From the NCBI GenBank assembly GCA_913058215.1, contig CAJXQE010000002.1, positions 1 through 64,000 on the forward strand: 64,000 nucleotides of DNA, written 5' to 3'. The notes below the pieces were generated by a model. It was not told the origin of the DNA and did no database searches. It was given only the letters and a program-made list of their open reading frames with translations. Position 1 is the stretch's first letter; every line of letters begins with the position of its first letter. Shown here one piece after another: positions 27,307 to 36,730 of the stretch. A program made the position numbers and the translations under genes. The DNA is from an uncultured Verrucomicrobiales bacterium (GTDB lineage Bacteria; Verrucomicrobiota; Verrucomicrobiia; Verrucomicrobiales; DEV007).

Positions 27307-28185
27307 TTATTTTGCGGCGTTCCAGGCTTCCCATTCGGATAAGATTTCATCGCGGCTGCATTTTTCCCGGAAGATCGCTCTCGCTTGAAGTGTGTACTCC
27401 GCATTGACTTCGTATTCCGGGATGATGAATTGAAAATCCCAGGCAGGGTTGGTGGTTTCGCGTTCTGCATTGCCACCTCCTCCTGAAGGAGAATGACTCA
27501 ATCGAATCAGACCATCATCACTCTTCAACATCACAGCAAAAGTATGGTCGTCGAAATTCCCGTAAAACATCGAGGTGTCGAACTGCATTGGTGAAAAGCT
27601 TTTGTAAAGAGTCTCCCTGGTATCATCGGCAAAAGTCATCTGGAAATTGTCTTTAACTCCTCTGACGGTGCTGTCGCGGTTGTGCATTTGTGAGCAGAAC
27701 TGCGACCAAAGCGGTCGGGTCTGTCCGGGAAGTCCGCCGCGAAAGTAGATCGACTTGTCTGCAGGGGCATTGATGTAGCTTGCCCAGAAAAGGCCGATGT
27801 ATCCAAAATTGAAGGCATGCTGATCAGGCCTGCAGCGAAAAGTCATATCGATCGCGTGGGGAGGACTCATCTTGAAAGTCGTCCAGCTTTCCAGATGGAA
27901 AGTCGGCGTTGGAGGTTGGTACAATTCGCATTCCGTATCCGAAATTTTCCGATACGTCATCGGAGCCTTCCGGGGCTCGAAGAAGATGTCCCGGTTCTCT
28001 TCTCCTTCTCCACTGACAATGTGCTCAAAATTCAAACCGGCTATACCCGGAACGAATAGACTGCGTGTTCCGCTTTGGTGCTGGAGTGACCAGACTCCGT
28101 TGTATCCCGCGCGATGATTTTCATGTTCGGAATTATCCCCGATGACGGCTGTGAGTTCTCCCGCCTGAAATGTGCCGTGTCCCAT
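27307..28185 (-). CDS. Unrecognised 292-aa protein, beta-rich
   Basis: No signal peptide is seen (MGHGTFQAGELTAVIGDNSEHENHRAGYNG). The sequence is rich in aromatic and beta-type segments (FNFGYIGLFWASYINAP, HTFAVMLKSDDGLIRLSHSPSGGGG), which could suit a sugar-binding beta-sandwich or a mutarotase-like fold. That is a guess. It is the last gene of a three-gene minus cluster with an M14-amidotransferase fusion (gap 18) and a zinc protease. It converges with the GH2-like gene, with 11 bases between. Confidence 0.75.
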   Translation of the reverse strand: MGHGTFQAGELTAVIGDNSEHENHRAGYNGVWSLQHQSGTRSLFVPGIAGLNFEHIVSGEGEENRDIFFEPRKAPMTYRKISDTECELYQPPTPTFHLESWTTFKMSPPHAIDMTFRCRPDQHAFNFGYIGLFWASYINAPADKSIYFRGGLPGQTRPLWSQFCSQMHNRDSTVRGVKDNFQMTFADDTRETLYKSFSPMQFDTSMFYGNFDDHTFAVMLKSDDGLIRLSHSPSGGGGNAERETTNPAWDFQFIIPEYEVNAEYTLQARAIFREKCSRDEILSEWEAWNAAK

Positions 28186-28203
28186 GGTGTTGTGAAGTCC
28201 GGT

Positions 28204-29679
28204 TTAGTGCGAAGTTTCTAATGCCCAGTCGAGTAATTGGGGAAGGACGTCGCGCAGCCCTTCAGTCTGCTCGGGATGAGGACTGATTCCGACGACACGT
28301 CCTTTTCCGAATCCTCCCCGCAAGATTGCAGGAGAGTCGATTTGAATTCCTTTAGGCGATCCATTCTCAGCGGTCTCCGACTTGAAAAGGGCAACGGTTT
28401 CATAGTCAGGAATTGCGTCCGAATTGGCGGGTCCCATGACCGGTCCATTGACATAGACTACGGAAGCGTCTCGTGAATCGAGATTTAAACTGGAAAAGAT
28501 CGACTCGGCAAACTCGAGATCAAGCGTGGCGCGGCCACGTTTCCATTTGGATGAAAGGGTTTTCGCGTCGAGAATTTTCAGACCCCAGGAAAAATTCTCG
28601 CAGGCGAGATAACAACCGGCGCAGACGCCGACATAGGCTCCTCCACTTTTGATGAATTCGCGGACTTCCTCTCGTCCTGCTTCGCCAAGGGCGGCGGCTT
28701 GCTTGCTTCCGCTTCCGCCCGGGAAAATTACGGCATCAAATTCCGTCAGGATTCCGTTTCTGATTTCAGCACCGCCAATGATTCTTGTGGAGAACTTTCC
28801 CTTAGCGGAGTCGAGTTTTTCGCGAATCGCACCAGGGCCGTTCCCACCAACTCCGGAGTCCTGAAATACTGCGATGTACTGGGTCTTCTCTGCTTCTCCT
28901 CGAAACACCAACTGGTCGGGGCCGTTTTCGATCATGCCGAGATTTTTTAACACGCGGTGAACCATGAGCCGGTGCTGCCGAATTCGAACAGGAAGAGGTT
29001 GACCTTCGTAAGTGGTTTCGAAGATTGCCCCGACGGCACCGAGTCGCTGCATGGATGCTCTCACGAGGCTTCCGTTTACGGTGAGATTCTCATCCTTTAA
29101 GATAAAGAGTTTCGCTGGATCATTGATCGATGCGTTGACGACAGCGATCGCGTGCTCAAAATGCATGCGTGTCGATTTGTCTGGGTTGCAAAGGATGCTG
29201 GAGCCAACGGACTTGGAGTTCTGGCGATTGATTGCGAACCCCTCATGAAGGTCGATGACCCAGTCGGGCTTCAGTTCCGTGACAAATGCCCAGATCGCTT
29301 TGGCAAGAACCGTTCTGGCTTCATTGGGTTCGCCAGTTTTGGGAAAATTTCGATTGAGGTCACTGCTTGCTGTCGGGAAATCAGGGATCCGGCGCTGGCG
29401 GGCGCTCAATGCCTTTTGATTCGCACGCGGAATGACGATCAGTTTTCCTGTAAGCACTGGCCAGTGTCGGATTTGGGCGGCAGCAGCAGCTCCGGCGGGC
29501 TCGTTGCCATGCATCCCGCCAATGATGACGACCGTCGGCCCCTCTTTGCCGGAGTCGTAAGTATAGGCTGGAGTTTCCCATTCAGTGCCTTTCGCGAGAA
29601 GATCGTGGGTCGATCCTGCGTCGGCAAAAGCGGTTCCCGAAAAGAGGAGAAATACCAGGAGCCAAAGGTGATGTTTCAT
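28204..29679 (-). CDS. M14-type zinc carboxypeptidase/deacylase fused to amidotransferase-like domain
   Basis: A 491-aa exported protein; the start at 29679 gives signal MKHHLWLLVFLLFSGTAFA. Residues 30-250 are an M14 (succinylglutamate desuccinylase/aspartoacylase-like) domain: zinc ligands His57 and Glu60 in GGMHGNEPAG, His145 in VIDLHEG, and the substrate arginine in SSDLNRNFP (Arg110). Residues 265-491 resemble the class I glutamine amidotransferase-like N-domain of biotin-protein ligase: AVIFPGGSGSKQ, then a nucleophile-type cysteine in YVGVCAGCYLA, and SPHPEQT near the end. It sits between a metzincin-type protease gene and an unknown. Confidence 0.85.
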   Translation of the reverse strand: MKHHLWLLVFLLFSGTAFADAGSTHDLLAKGTEWETPAYTYDSGKEGPTVVIIGGMHGNEPAGAAAAAQIRHWPVLTGKLIVIPRANQKALSARQRRIPDFPTASSDLNRNFPKTGEPNEARTVLAKAIWAFVTELKPDWVIDLHEGFAINRQNSKSVGSSILCNPDKSTRMHFEHAIAVVNASINDPAKLFILKDENLTVNGSLVRASMQRLGAVGAIFETTYEGQPLPVRIRQHRLMVHRVLKNLGMIENGPDQLVFRGEAEKTQYIAVFQDSGVGGNGPGAIREKLDSAKGKFSTRIIGGAEIRNGILTEFDAVIFPGGSGSKQAAALGEAGREEVREFIKSGGAYVGVCAGCYLACENFSWGLKILDAKTLSSKWKRGRATLDLEFAESIFSSLNLDSRDASVVYVNGPVMGPANSDAIPDYETVALFKSETAENGSPKGIQIDSPAILRGGFGKGRVVGISPHPEQTEGLRDVLPQLLDWALETSH

Positions 29680-29728
29680 GAGCAAAGGATAGAAGATCCC
29701 AATGGATCGTCGAGGACGTGATTCGGTC

Positions 29729-31108
29729 TCACTTCTTATCAAGCCGAAGGACAGCATCGAGACCATTCTCTGCTATGGCTGAGATTCGGGTTAAGTCATC
29801 GCTGCCGAGAATTGACTTCCACTCGCCTGCCGGAATCAAAATATTCGTTTGTTCACCGGTGAACTCTTTGAACTTCGAAACGCTGTCTTTCTGCCAGAAT
29901 CCCACCCAGTGAATTGGAGTTTCGGATTCAATTTTGATGTCACCGCTTTCATGGAAGAGGGTAATGCGCGGACGGGATGAGTCCATGAATGGTGGGGCGT
30001 CCAGTTGAAACCATCGGCTCCATTGAAGATAAGAGGCGCTGATCGGAGCAAAGTAAGCAACATCATTATCCTGAAACGGGATCGCCTTGAGCCTTCTTCC
30101 TCCGGGAGGGTCGACAAAAGTGAAAGCACGATTCAATTTGTCGAAGCCCCGCGTCATGATCCCGTTCGGGTCAGTGCAGTGGGGGAGACCGAATGCGTGT
30201 CCCATTTCGTGCAAAGTCGCTCCGAGAGTTGTCGAGGCAAGCCCCCAAACGGTGTGACGCCCGGCGCTGTCGTCGTGAACTTTTGCCGGGTCAATCTTTT
30301 CGTCGCTCAAAAAAGTGTGGGTGATATCCTGGATCGAGTCCGGCCAACTGAAAACGGAGGCTCCACCGAAGAGTCCCATATTCCCTCCACCGAGAGCAGT
30401 GTGCGCCTGCATCTTTCCTGTCTCTGGATTCTTCCTGGTGTAGGAAGCGATGACGATGTTTTTCACAAAAGGATCCGGATATTCTTTGTTCAACCACTGA
30501 TTGATTTCGCGATACCATTGCTGATCGCCAATCGAATAATAATGTGCGGCTTCTTTGGGAGCAGACAGGGTGTGGACTTTCACTTTCCCCGTGTCGCCGT
30601 CGAGTTCGAGTTTGAAGGTTTTTCGGCCATATCCGGCATCAAACATCCGTTCGGCACTAAATGTCTGTAGCATTTTGGCGGCAAGGTCGAGCTTCTCTAA
30701 ATAGTTCTGAGGGTCCTTCTCATAACTGGTTGCATAATTGGTGGCGCCGCCCTTGTCAGTCATCCAAATCACCCGGACATAGTGAGGGTTTGTCTGGGCT
30801 TTGTAATTGAGAATCAAGTCCGTCTTTTTCGACTCATCCGCTGAAAGAGTGATTCTGTTCTCGCCGGGAACCAGTTCGACCAGCACCTTAAATTTTCCAC
30901 CGGATGTTTCACCCTTGATCGTCCCGGAATTCAGGTTTGAAGATTCATTTTTCGCCTGAATCAATTTCGTTCCTTCATCGACCGTTCCTTTGAGAATGAC
31001 CACAGGGTAGCGGACCTCCGAACCGGGCTTGTGATTGGTTACCACCGGCTGAGCAGAAACAGAAAGCCCTGCAAAAAAGAAGAGGAGAGTTCCGAGGATG
31101 AAGCGCAT
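29729..31108 (-). CDS. Exported metzincin-type zinc metallopeptidase
   Basis: A 459-aa protein with a Sec signal (MRFILGTLLFFFAGLSVSAQ). An N-terminal Ig-like domain (about 22-105) precedes a peptidase domain with the extended zinc motif HEMGHAFGLPH (His300, Glu301, His304, His310) and a following Met (GIMTRGFD) that could form the Met-turn. It is similar in layout to the fungal YIL108W-type putative peptidase family. The C-terminal part is beta-rich. It is first in a three-gene minus cluster. Peptidase activity is likely from the complete motif; the substrate is unknown. Confidence 0.82.
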   Translation of the reverse strand: MRFILGTLLFFFAGLSVSAQPVVTNHKPGSEVRYPVVILKGTVDEGTKLIQAKNESSNLNSGTIKGETSGGKFKVLVELVPGENRITLSADESKKTDLILNYKAQTNPHYVRVIWMTDKGGATNYATSYEKDPQNYLEKLDLAAKMLQTFSAERMFDAGYGRKTFKLELDGDTGKVKVHTLSAPKEAAHYYSIGDQQWYREINQWLNKEYPDPFVKNIVIASYTRKNPETGKMQAHTALGGGNMGLFGGASVFSWPDSIQDITHTFLSDEKIDPAKVHDDSAGRHTVWGLASTTLGATLHEMGHAFGLPHCTDPNGIMTRGFDKLNRAFTFVDPPGGRRLKAIPFQDNDVAYFAPISASYLQWSRWFQLDAPPFMDSSRPRITLFHESGDIKIESETPIHWVGFWQKDSVSKFKEFTGEQTNILIPAGEWKSILGSDDLTRISAIAENGLDAVLRLDKK

Positions 31109-31281
31109 GGCGAAAGGATGGAGCGAAGGATTCTAATCGCAAGCGCAGAATCGAATATTCACTTCTTCCCTGAATGTCACAGGGGATCTCGACAATTGCT
31201 TACCAGAAGGCTGGGGGCAGCTTTTCGGTGAAGGAGGATTGAAAACCTACGTGGAGTCCAAATTTCCTCACAAAAAAGAAG

Positions 31282-31322
31282 ATGTCGGGGATATCCCCGC
31301 TAATGGTAGGGGATATCGACAT
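31282..31322 (+). promoter_or_regulatory. Hairpin sequestering selO ribosome site and start codon
   Basis: ATGTCG (31282-31287) pairs with CGACAT (31317-31322) and ATATCCCC (31291-31298) with GGGGATAT (31309-31316), a 14-pair stem with a GGG bulge and a 10-base loop. The ribosome site AGGGGA and the first two bases of the selO ATG (31321) lie in the 3' arm. It is likely to hide the start from ribosomes until melted or bound; the regulation is inferred. Confidence 0.55.
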
Positions 31323-32787
31323 GCCTTTTCCTTTTGATAATTCCTATGCCAGTTTGCCGGAAGCATTTTTTGCTCCTGCCAATCCTTCACCCGTCAGTGA
31401 TCCCGCTTTCATCGCCCTGAACCGGGAACTGGCGCTGGATCTTCGAATTGATCCGGACAAACTCGATTCTCCTGAGGGCCTGGCCTACCTTGCCGGAAAT
31501 CAAGTTCCGGATGGAGCGCAGCCGATTGCGATGGCGTACTCGGGGCATCAGTTTGGTGGATTCAATCCTCAGCTCGGGGACGGGCGGGCCACGCTTCTTG
31601 GCGAGGTTCTCGACAAGAAAGGCATTCGACGTGACATCCAGCTTAAAGGATCCGGACCGACGCACTTTTCGCGGAGGGGAGACGGCTTGTCTGCTCTTGG
31701 TCCGGTGATTCGTGAGTATCTGGTGTCCGAGGCAATGCATGCCCTCGGGGTTCCCACTACCCGGGCGCTGGCGGCAGTCTGGTCAGGGGATCAGGTTCGA
31801 AGGGAAACCATGGAACCGGGCGGTGTTTTCACCAGAGTGGCATCTTCTCACATTCGTGTTGGCACATTTCAGTATTTCGCGGCACGTCAGGATCACGAGA
31901 ATCTCAAGGTCCTCGCTGACTATGTGATTGATCGCCATTACCCTGCGTCCCGTGACTCGGAAAATCCGTATCGGGCGATGCTGGAGGCGGTGATTGAAAG
32001 ACAGGCGAACCTGATCGCTCATTGGATGTCCTTTGGATTTATCCATGGGGTCATGAACACCGACAATATGGCTGTTTCCGGCGAGACGATTGATTACGGC
32101 CCCTGTGCATTTCTTGATGACTACGATCCGGCAAAGAAATTCAGCTACATCGATCAGGGTGGGAGGTACGCTTTCGGAAATCAGTCAAAGATGGCGCACT
32201 GGAATGTGACTCGCCTTGCCGAGGCAATTCTTCCCCTCTTAGGGAAAGCTGAAGATGAAGCGGTGAAGGAAGCTGAAGGAGCGCTCGACAGTTTTCCTGA
32301 CACATTTCAGAATGCCTTTCAAAAGCGGTTCACTTCGAAGATTGGAATTGCAGAGGAAGTCGAAGGGGATTGGGAGCTTGTTCAATCATTGCTTAGCCTG
32401 ATGCATAGCAACAAGGCCGATTTTACTCTGACATTCCGACATCTGAGAGATGCTGTCGGGGACGGAAACGATCAAGCTCTTGTTTCGCTGTTCGACAAAC
32501 AGGAAGCAATCCGGGAATGGCTGGGACAATGGCGGCTTCGAATTCAGAAGGAGGACGTCGGAACTGAAAATGCACGAGACCTGATGATGAAAGTGAATCC
32601 TGTTTTCGTTCCGAGGAATCACCGGGTGGAGGAGGCGATCCAGGCCGGAATGAAGAAAGATTTCGAGCCATTTCACCGTCTCGACAAGGTCTTGCGAAAC
32701 CCGTTCGAAGAGCAGGCTGAGTTTGCGGATTATGAAGCAGCTCCGAAAGCTGACGAGATCGTTTGCACGACCTTCTGCGGAACCTGA
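31321..32787 (+). CDS. selO: SelO/YdiU protein adenylyltransferase
   Basis: A 488-aa SelO pseudokinase, which transfers AMP from ATP to protein hydroxyl groups and is linked to redox control. The start at 31321 matches the usual N-terminus (FDNSYASLPEAFF). Conserved parts are visible: AYSGHQFGGFNPQLGDGRA, KGSGPTHFSRRGDG, the catalytic HGVMNTDNM segment and DYGPCAFLD for metal binding. The last residues TTFCGT carry the conserved C-terminal cysteine, which is selenocysteine in some eukaryotes; here a normal Cys codon is used. Translation is probably controlled by the hairpin over its start. Confidence 0.95.
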   Translation: MPFPFDNSYASLPEAFFAPANPSPVSDPAFIALNRELALDLRIDPDKLDSPEGLAYLAGNQVPDGAQPIAMAYSGHQFGGFNPQLGDGRATLLGEVLDKKGIRRDIQLKGSGPTHFSRRGDGLSALGPVIREYLVSEAMHALGVPTTRALAAVWSGDQVRRETMEPGGVFTRVASSHIRVGTFQYFAARQDHENLKVLADYVIDRHYPASRDSENPYRAMLEAVIERQANLIAHWMSFGFIHGVMNTDNMAVSGETIDYGPCAFLDDYDPAKKFSYIDQGGRYAFGNQSKMAHWNVTRLAEAILPLLGKAEDEAVKEAEGALDSFPDTFQNAFQKRFTSKIGIAEEVEGDWELVQSLLSLMHSNKADFTLTFRHLRDAVGDGNDQALVSLFDKQEAIREWLGQWRLRIQKEDVGTENARDLMMKVNPVFVPRNHRVEEAIQAGMKKDFEPFHRLDKVLRNPFEEQAEFADYEAAPKADEIVCTTFCGT

Positions 32788-32797
32788 ATGGCTCAGG
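32783..32797. terminator. Small hairpin between convergent selO and DUF1501 genes
   Basis: CCTGA-ATGGC-TCAGG forms a five-pair hairpin covering the stop codons of both convergent genes, which end five bases apart. There is no T-tract on either side, so termination strength is doubtful. Confidence 0.3.
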
Positions 32798-34211
32798 CTA
32801 GAATGTCCTTTACCACATTTCCATACACATCCGTCAGTCGGAAATCGCGCCCGGCGTAGTTAAAGGTCAGCCTCTCGTGATCGAGCCCTAACAAATGCAG
32901 GATGGTTGCATGGAGGTCATGGATATGAACCGGCCTGTCGATGGCCTTGTATCCAAAGTCGTCCGTCGCGCCGTGATTGTAGCCTCCTTTGACACCGCCT
33001 CCTGCCATCCACATGGAATAGCCTTTGTTGTTATGATCACGACCGTCGCCAAGACCCTGGGCGTAAGGGGTGCGTCCAAATTCCCCGGTCCAGACGACCA
33101 AAGTATCCTTCAGCATTCCTCTCTTCTTCAAGTCGGAAAGGAGAGCTGCGATCGGTTGATCAGTCACTTCGCTGCTCTTTTTTAAATTGTCATTGAGGAG
33201 ACTATGATGGTCCCAGCTCGTAGGAGCCGTCACTTCGACGAAACGGACTCCGGCTTCTACCAGTCGACGGGCGAGAAGGCATTGTTTGCCAAAGCGTTCC
33301 CCGGCGCCATTTCCTCCAATTCCGTAGAGTTTCTGGATCGACTTCGGCTCTGAGTTAAGGTTGAGGATGTCGGGAATCTCATCCTGCATCCGATAGGCGA
33401 GCTCGAATGATTGTATCGACCCTTCGATCTCAGGGTTGTAACGATCTTGATTCAGCTTCTCCTGATCCAGTCCGGCGATTAAATTGATCTGGGCACGCTG
33501 CGTCTCACGGGAAATGTTCGGGTTGTCGATGTTTTTCATGGGAGGACCCGGTTCCTCCGTTTTTCCTGACAAAGCCGAAAAAAGCGCAGGAAGCTGGCCG
33601 CCTCCGATTTTCGCTCCCTGGTAAATCGCCGGAAGAAAGGCACTGCCGTAATTATTGGCCCCACCCATATCAGATGGCGGACTCAAGGTGACAAAGCCGG
33701 GAAGGTTTTGATTCGATGATCCCAGCCCGTAAAGTGACCAGGCTCCCAGCGACGGCCGGGTGAACTGGAAGCTGCCGGTATGCAATTGAGCATATGCCTG
33801 TGGGTGATTCGGCAAATCGGTATGCATGCTGTTGATCACGCAGAGATCGTCTGCGTGATGTTTGGCAAGGTTTGGAAATAGGGATGAAATCCGGATTCCG
33901 GACTCGCCGTGTTTCTTGAACTCCTGAGCTGATGAAAGGAGACGCGCCGCACCCCCGCGCCAGGCCTCGCCGTTTCGTTTTTGCAATTCCGGTTTGTAGT
34001 CAAAGGTGTCGACATGGGACGGGCCACCTTTCATGCAAAGAAAGATCACCCGCTTCGCCCGCGCCGGGAAATGAGGTGCCCGGACAGCAAGCCCGTTCGC
34101 CTTTCCTTTCGCTGCCTCGATCGTAGCCAGGCTGGAAAAGGCAAGGTAGCCGAAACCGGAGGACAGGGATTTCAGGGCTGCTCGCCTTGAATGGGAATTT
34201 GTTGGATTCAT
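32793..34211 (-). CDS. DUF1501 protein, Tat-exported
   Basis: A 472-aa DUF1501 protein with a twin-arginine signal (SRRAALKSLSSGFGYLAFSSLA). Family motifs are RVIFLCMKGGPSHVDTFDYKP, SWDHHSL, GEFGRTPYAQG, GRDHNNKG and MWMAGGGVKGG. It follows the DUF1549/DUF1553 gene by three bases, an operon-type junction, and together they form the second such pair in the window. It is transcribed last in a three-gene run that starts with the LVIVD gene. Enzymatic role unknown. Confidence 0.93.
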   Translation of the reverse strand: MNPTNSHSRRAALKSLSSGFGYLAFSSLATIEAAKGKANGLAVRAPHFPARAKRVIFLCMKGGPSHVDTFDYKPELQKRNGEAWRGGAARLLSSAQEFKKHGESGIRISSLFPNLAKHHADDLCVINSMHTDLPNHPQAYAQLHTGSFQFTRPSLGAWSLYGLGSSNQNLPGFVTLSPPSDMGGANNYGSAFLPAIYQGAKIGGGQLPALFSALSGKTEEPGPPMKNIDNPNISRETQRAQINLIAGLDQEKLNQDRYNPEIEGSIQSFELAYRMQDEIPDILNLNSEPKSIQKLYGIGGNGAGERFGKQCLLARRLVEAGVRFVEVTAPTSWDHHSLLNDNLKKSSEVTDQPIAALLSDLKKRGMLKDTLVVWTGEFGRTPYAQGLGDGRDHNNKGYSMWMAGGGVKGGYNHGATDDFGYKAIDRPVHIHDLHATILHLLGLDHERLTFNYAGRDFRLTDVYGNVVKDILA

Positions 34212-34214
34212 TGT

Positions 34215-36686
34215 TCAGTCGAGGTTGCGGAACCGGGCGGTGGAAAGGAGCGATTGGCAAAATCGCTCGAGGGAGTCTGGTCCTTTGGCTTTTTCAAAAA
34301 AGGTTTCTGCAAGAGCGCGTTCGTCCGGAGCGGGGGACCTGTTGAAGGCGAGTCGAAAGGCTTTATCAATTCGATCACCCTCCGAAGGCTCGACCTTGAC
34401 GCGGGCAGCGAAGCTCTGAGCACGATCTTCGACAAAGGTGCTGTTCATGAAATACAAAGCCTGCATCGGTACGTTGGTCGTTTCCCGGTGCCCTGTAACC
34501 AGGCTGGACTCTGCAAAATCAAAAAGCTCCAGGAGATCCGGCAAGCGATCCCTTACCACCGGGAGGTAGACAGAGCGGTGCACTGATCCATCAAGATCCG
34601 CAGGAATGCTTTTGGCGAAGGGAAGGAGGGCGGCGTTGCGGTCACCGGTCCGGCCGATCCAGGAAGCGAGAGGTCGGGATTCATCCAGATCGCCGGATAC
34701 GGAAAGCATTGCATCGCGGATTTCCTCGGCATTGAGGCGTCGTTTCGACATTCTCCAGACGAGTCGGTTTTCGGAGTCTTTGAGAAAGGCTTCTTCGCGG
34801 TATTCTGATGACTGACGGTAGGCGCGCGAAAGAACCAGTTCGCGAATCAATCCCTTTACCGACCAATGGTGTTCCTCAGTGAACTGAAGAGCCAGGTAGT
34901 CGAGGAGTTCCGGATGACTGGGGCGCTCCCCGTTGTATCCAAAGTTATCAGTGGTTCGAACAATCCCTGTCCGGAAGAGGTGTTTCCAAATGCGATTGGC
35001 CATGACCCGGGCCGTGAGGGGATGGTCCGGATGAGTCAGCCACTTCGCATACTGGAGTCGTCCACTTTTGCCGTCCGGGATATTCAGTGGATCAGACAGT
35101 TGAACAACTTCCGGAAATCCACGCGGCACCTTCACTTCGCCGGGAGTTGCGAGTTCACCGCGTTCGTAAACCGGGGAGTTGATGATCGCATTGGATTCGG
35201 TAACTCCCATGCACATCACATTGGGCTGGCCATTTTCATCCACGAGGGAGAGTTTCCCGTCGATGCTTCCTTTTCGCCAGATGTTCCCGATGGCCATTTG
35301 CAGGCTGAATTCTTCTGCCGGGTCTCTGCCTTCTTCCCGCGCTTTTACGGCCCGTTCCTTTGCCGCCTTTTCAGCGACGATTAGATCCTTCTTATCCTGC
35401 TTAAGCTTTTTCACCGCCTCTGCAGTGCTCGGTTTGTAAAAAGTCGGAAGGCCAAGTGATTCTGGTAGATGGATTAATTCACCGCCCAGTTGATTGTCCG
35501 GCCCTACCGCGGTACCGACAAAAGTCTTACTGCTCAGAAAAATTCCGACCATGGCGTAATAATCCTTCATCGAGAAAGGATCGAACTTGTGGTCGTGGCA
35601 CCTGGCGCAGGCGACGGTCGAAGCCATAAAAGCCTGGGTGCTGGCATTGATTTGTTCGTCAGCGATATCAGCGAGGTATTGCTCTCGACTCATTTCATTC
35701 AGACTGAGCGGTCCGACAGCCAGGTAACCTGTAGCAACCAGAAAGCGGGCTCGCTCTGCATCATCTTTTGCGGGCAGTAAATCACCGGCGAGTTGTTCTG
35801 TTATGAACCGGTCAAAAGGAAGGTCCTCGTTGAAGGCGTCGATGACATAGTCGCGATATCTCCAGGCTTCCGGATAAGTGAAATTGGATTCCTTTCCGCT
35901 CGACTCTGCAAAGCGGGCCACGTCGAGCCAGTGTCGCCCCCAGCGTTCGCCGTAACGATCTGACGCAAGCAGCCGATCCACGAGCTTTGCGAGCGCGGAA
36001 TCTATTCCGTCGCTGGAAACACTATTGAGGAAGCTTGCTTTGTCAGCGATGGAGGGAGGGAGACCTGTCAGATCGAAATAGACTCGCCGAAGCAGAATTG
36101 AAGGCTCTGCGTCAGGGGAAGGGGTGAGCTGATTTTCCTGCAGTTTCCCGAGAACAAACTGATCGAGCTTTGATTTTGCCCACTTTGGATTCTTCGCCGA
36201 TTTCGGAATCGGATGAGACACCGGTTTCTGAAAGGCCCAGAACTTTCTTCCCGATTCCAGATCAGTAGGAGAAGCAGAGAGTTTTCCTGTCGATTCCGTC
36301 CGTGGATCTGCGGCACCTGATTCGATCCATTTTTCAAAATCACCAATGACCTTATCTGGAAGTCTTTCTTTTTTCGGAGGCATCTCAAGATCGGGCTGCG
36401 CGTGGGAAATTGCCGCGATCAGTAGGCTTTCTTCAACATTGCCCGGAACTACTGCCGGTCCATTGTCTCCCCCTTCACGGATTCCGTCTTTTGTGTCCAG
36501 CAACAAGCCACCCTTTGATTTTCCTTCTTTTACCGAGTGGCATTTGTAGCAGCTGTCGACAAGAACGGGCCGAATGTTCGTTTCAAAGAAAGTAAAATCT
36601 GAAGTATCTTTTTCGCTGGCAGACAGGAGAGCCCAGGGAATGAAGAGCGTTTGGGTTATGGCAAGGCGCAGGATCATCCTGCTCAT
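34215..36686 (-). CDS. Planctomycete cytochrome C + DUF1549 + DUF1553 protein
   Basis: An 823-aa exported protein. After a signal peptide (about residues 1-24) comes a PSCyt1-type cytochrome domain with heme motif CYKCH at 46-50. A DUF1549 domain (about 160-365, WAKSKLDQFVLGKLQENQL, VYFDLTGLPPS, ERWGRHWLDVARFAESSG) holds a second CxxCH (ACARCHDHKFDPFSM), and a DUF1553 domain (about 535-790, HPLTARVMANRIWKHLF, RLNAEEIRDAML) ends the protein. The full set is present, unlike the cut copy at the window start. It is likely periplasmic and heme-bearing. It sits 44 bases after the LVIVD gene and three bases before DUF1501. Confidence 0.94.
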   Translation of the reverse strand: MSRMILRLAITQTLFIPWALLSASEKDTSDFTFFETNIRPVLVDSCYKCHSVKEGKSKGGLLLDTKDGIREGGDNGPAVVPGNVEESLLIAAISHAQPDLEMPPKKERLPDKVIGDFEKWIESGAADPRTESTGKLSASPTDLESGRKFWAFQKPVSHPIPKSAKNPKWAKSKLDQFVLGKLQENQLTPSPDAEPSILLRRVYFDLTGLPPSIADKASFLNSVSSDGIDSALAKLVDRLLASDRYGERWGRHWLDVARFAESSGKESNFTYPEAWRYRDYVIDAFNEDLPFDRFITEQLAGDLLPAKDDAERARFLVATGYLAVGPLSLNEMSREQYLADIADEQINASTQAFMASTVACARCHDHKFDPFSMKDYYAMVGIFLSSKTFVGTAVGPDNQLGGELIHLPESLGLPTFYKPSTAEAVKKLKQDKKDLIVAEKAAKERAVKAREEGRDPAEEFSLQMAIGNIWRKGSIDGKLSLVDENGQPNVMCMGVTESNAIINSPVYERGELATPGEVKVPRGFPEVVQLSDPLNIPDGKSGRLQYAKWLTHPDHPLTARVMANRIWKHLFRTGIVRTTDNFGYNGERPSHPELLDYLALQFTEEHHWSVKGLIRELVLSRAYRQSSEYREEAFLKDSENRLVWRMSKRRLNAEEIRDAMLSVSGDLDESRPLASWIGRTGDRNAALLPFAKSIPADLDGSVHRSVYLPVVRDRLPDLLELFDFAESSLVTGHRETTNVPMQALYFMNSTFVEDRAQSFAARVKVEPSEGDRIDKAFRLAFNRSPAPDERALAETFFEKAKGPDSLERFCQSLLSTARFRNLD

Positions 36687-36730
36687 AGTTTCGTATGATT
36701 TGAAAGGCCGTCAACGGATGGATTTCCGCT

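Noticed and set aside
32770-32787. Possible selenocysteine at the SelO C-terminus
   Set aside because: The residue is encoded by a normal TGC Cys codon and the stop follows three codons later, so no recoding is needed.
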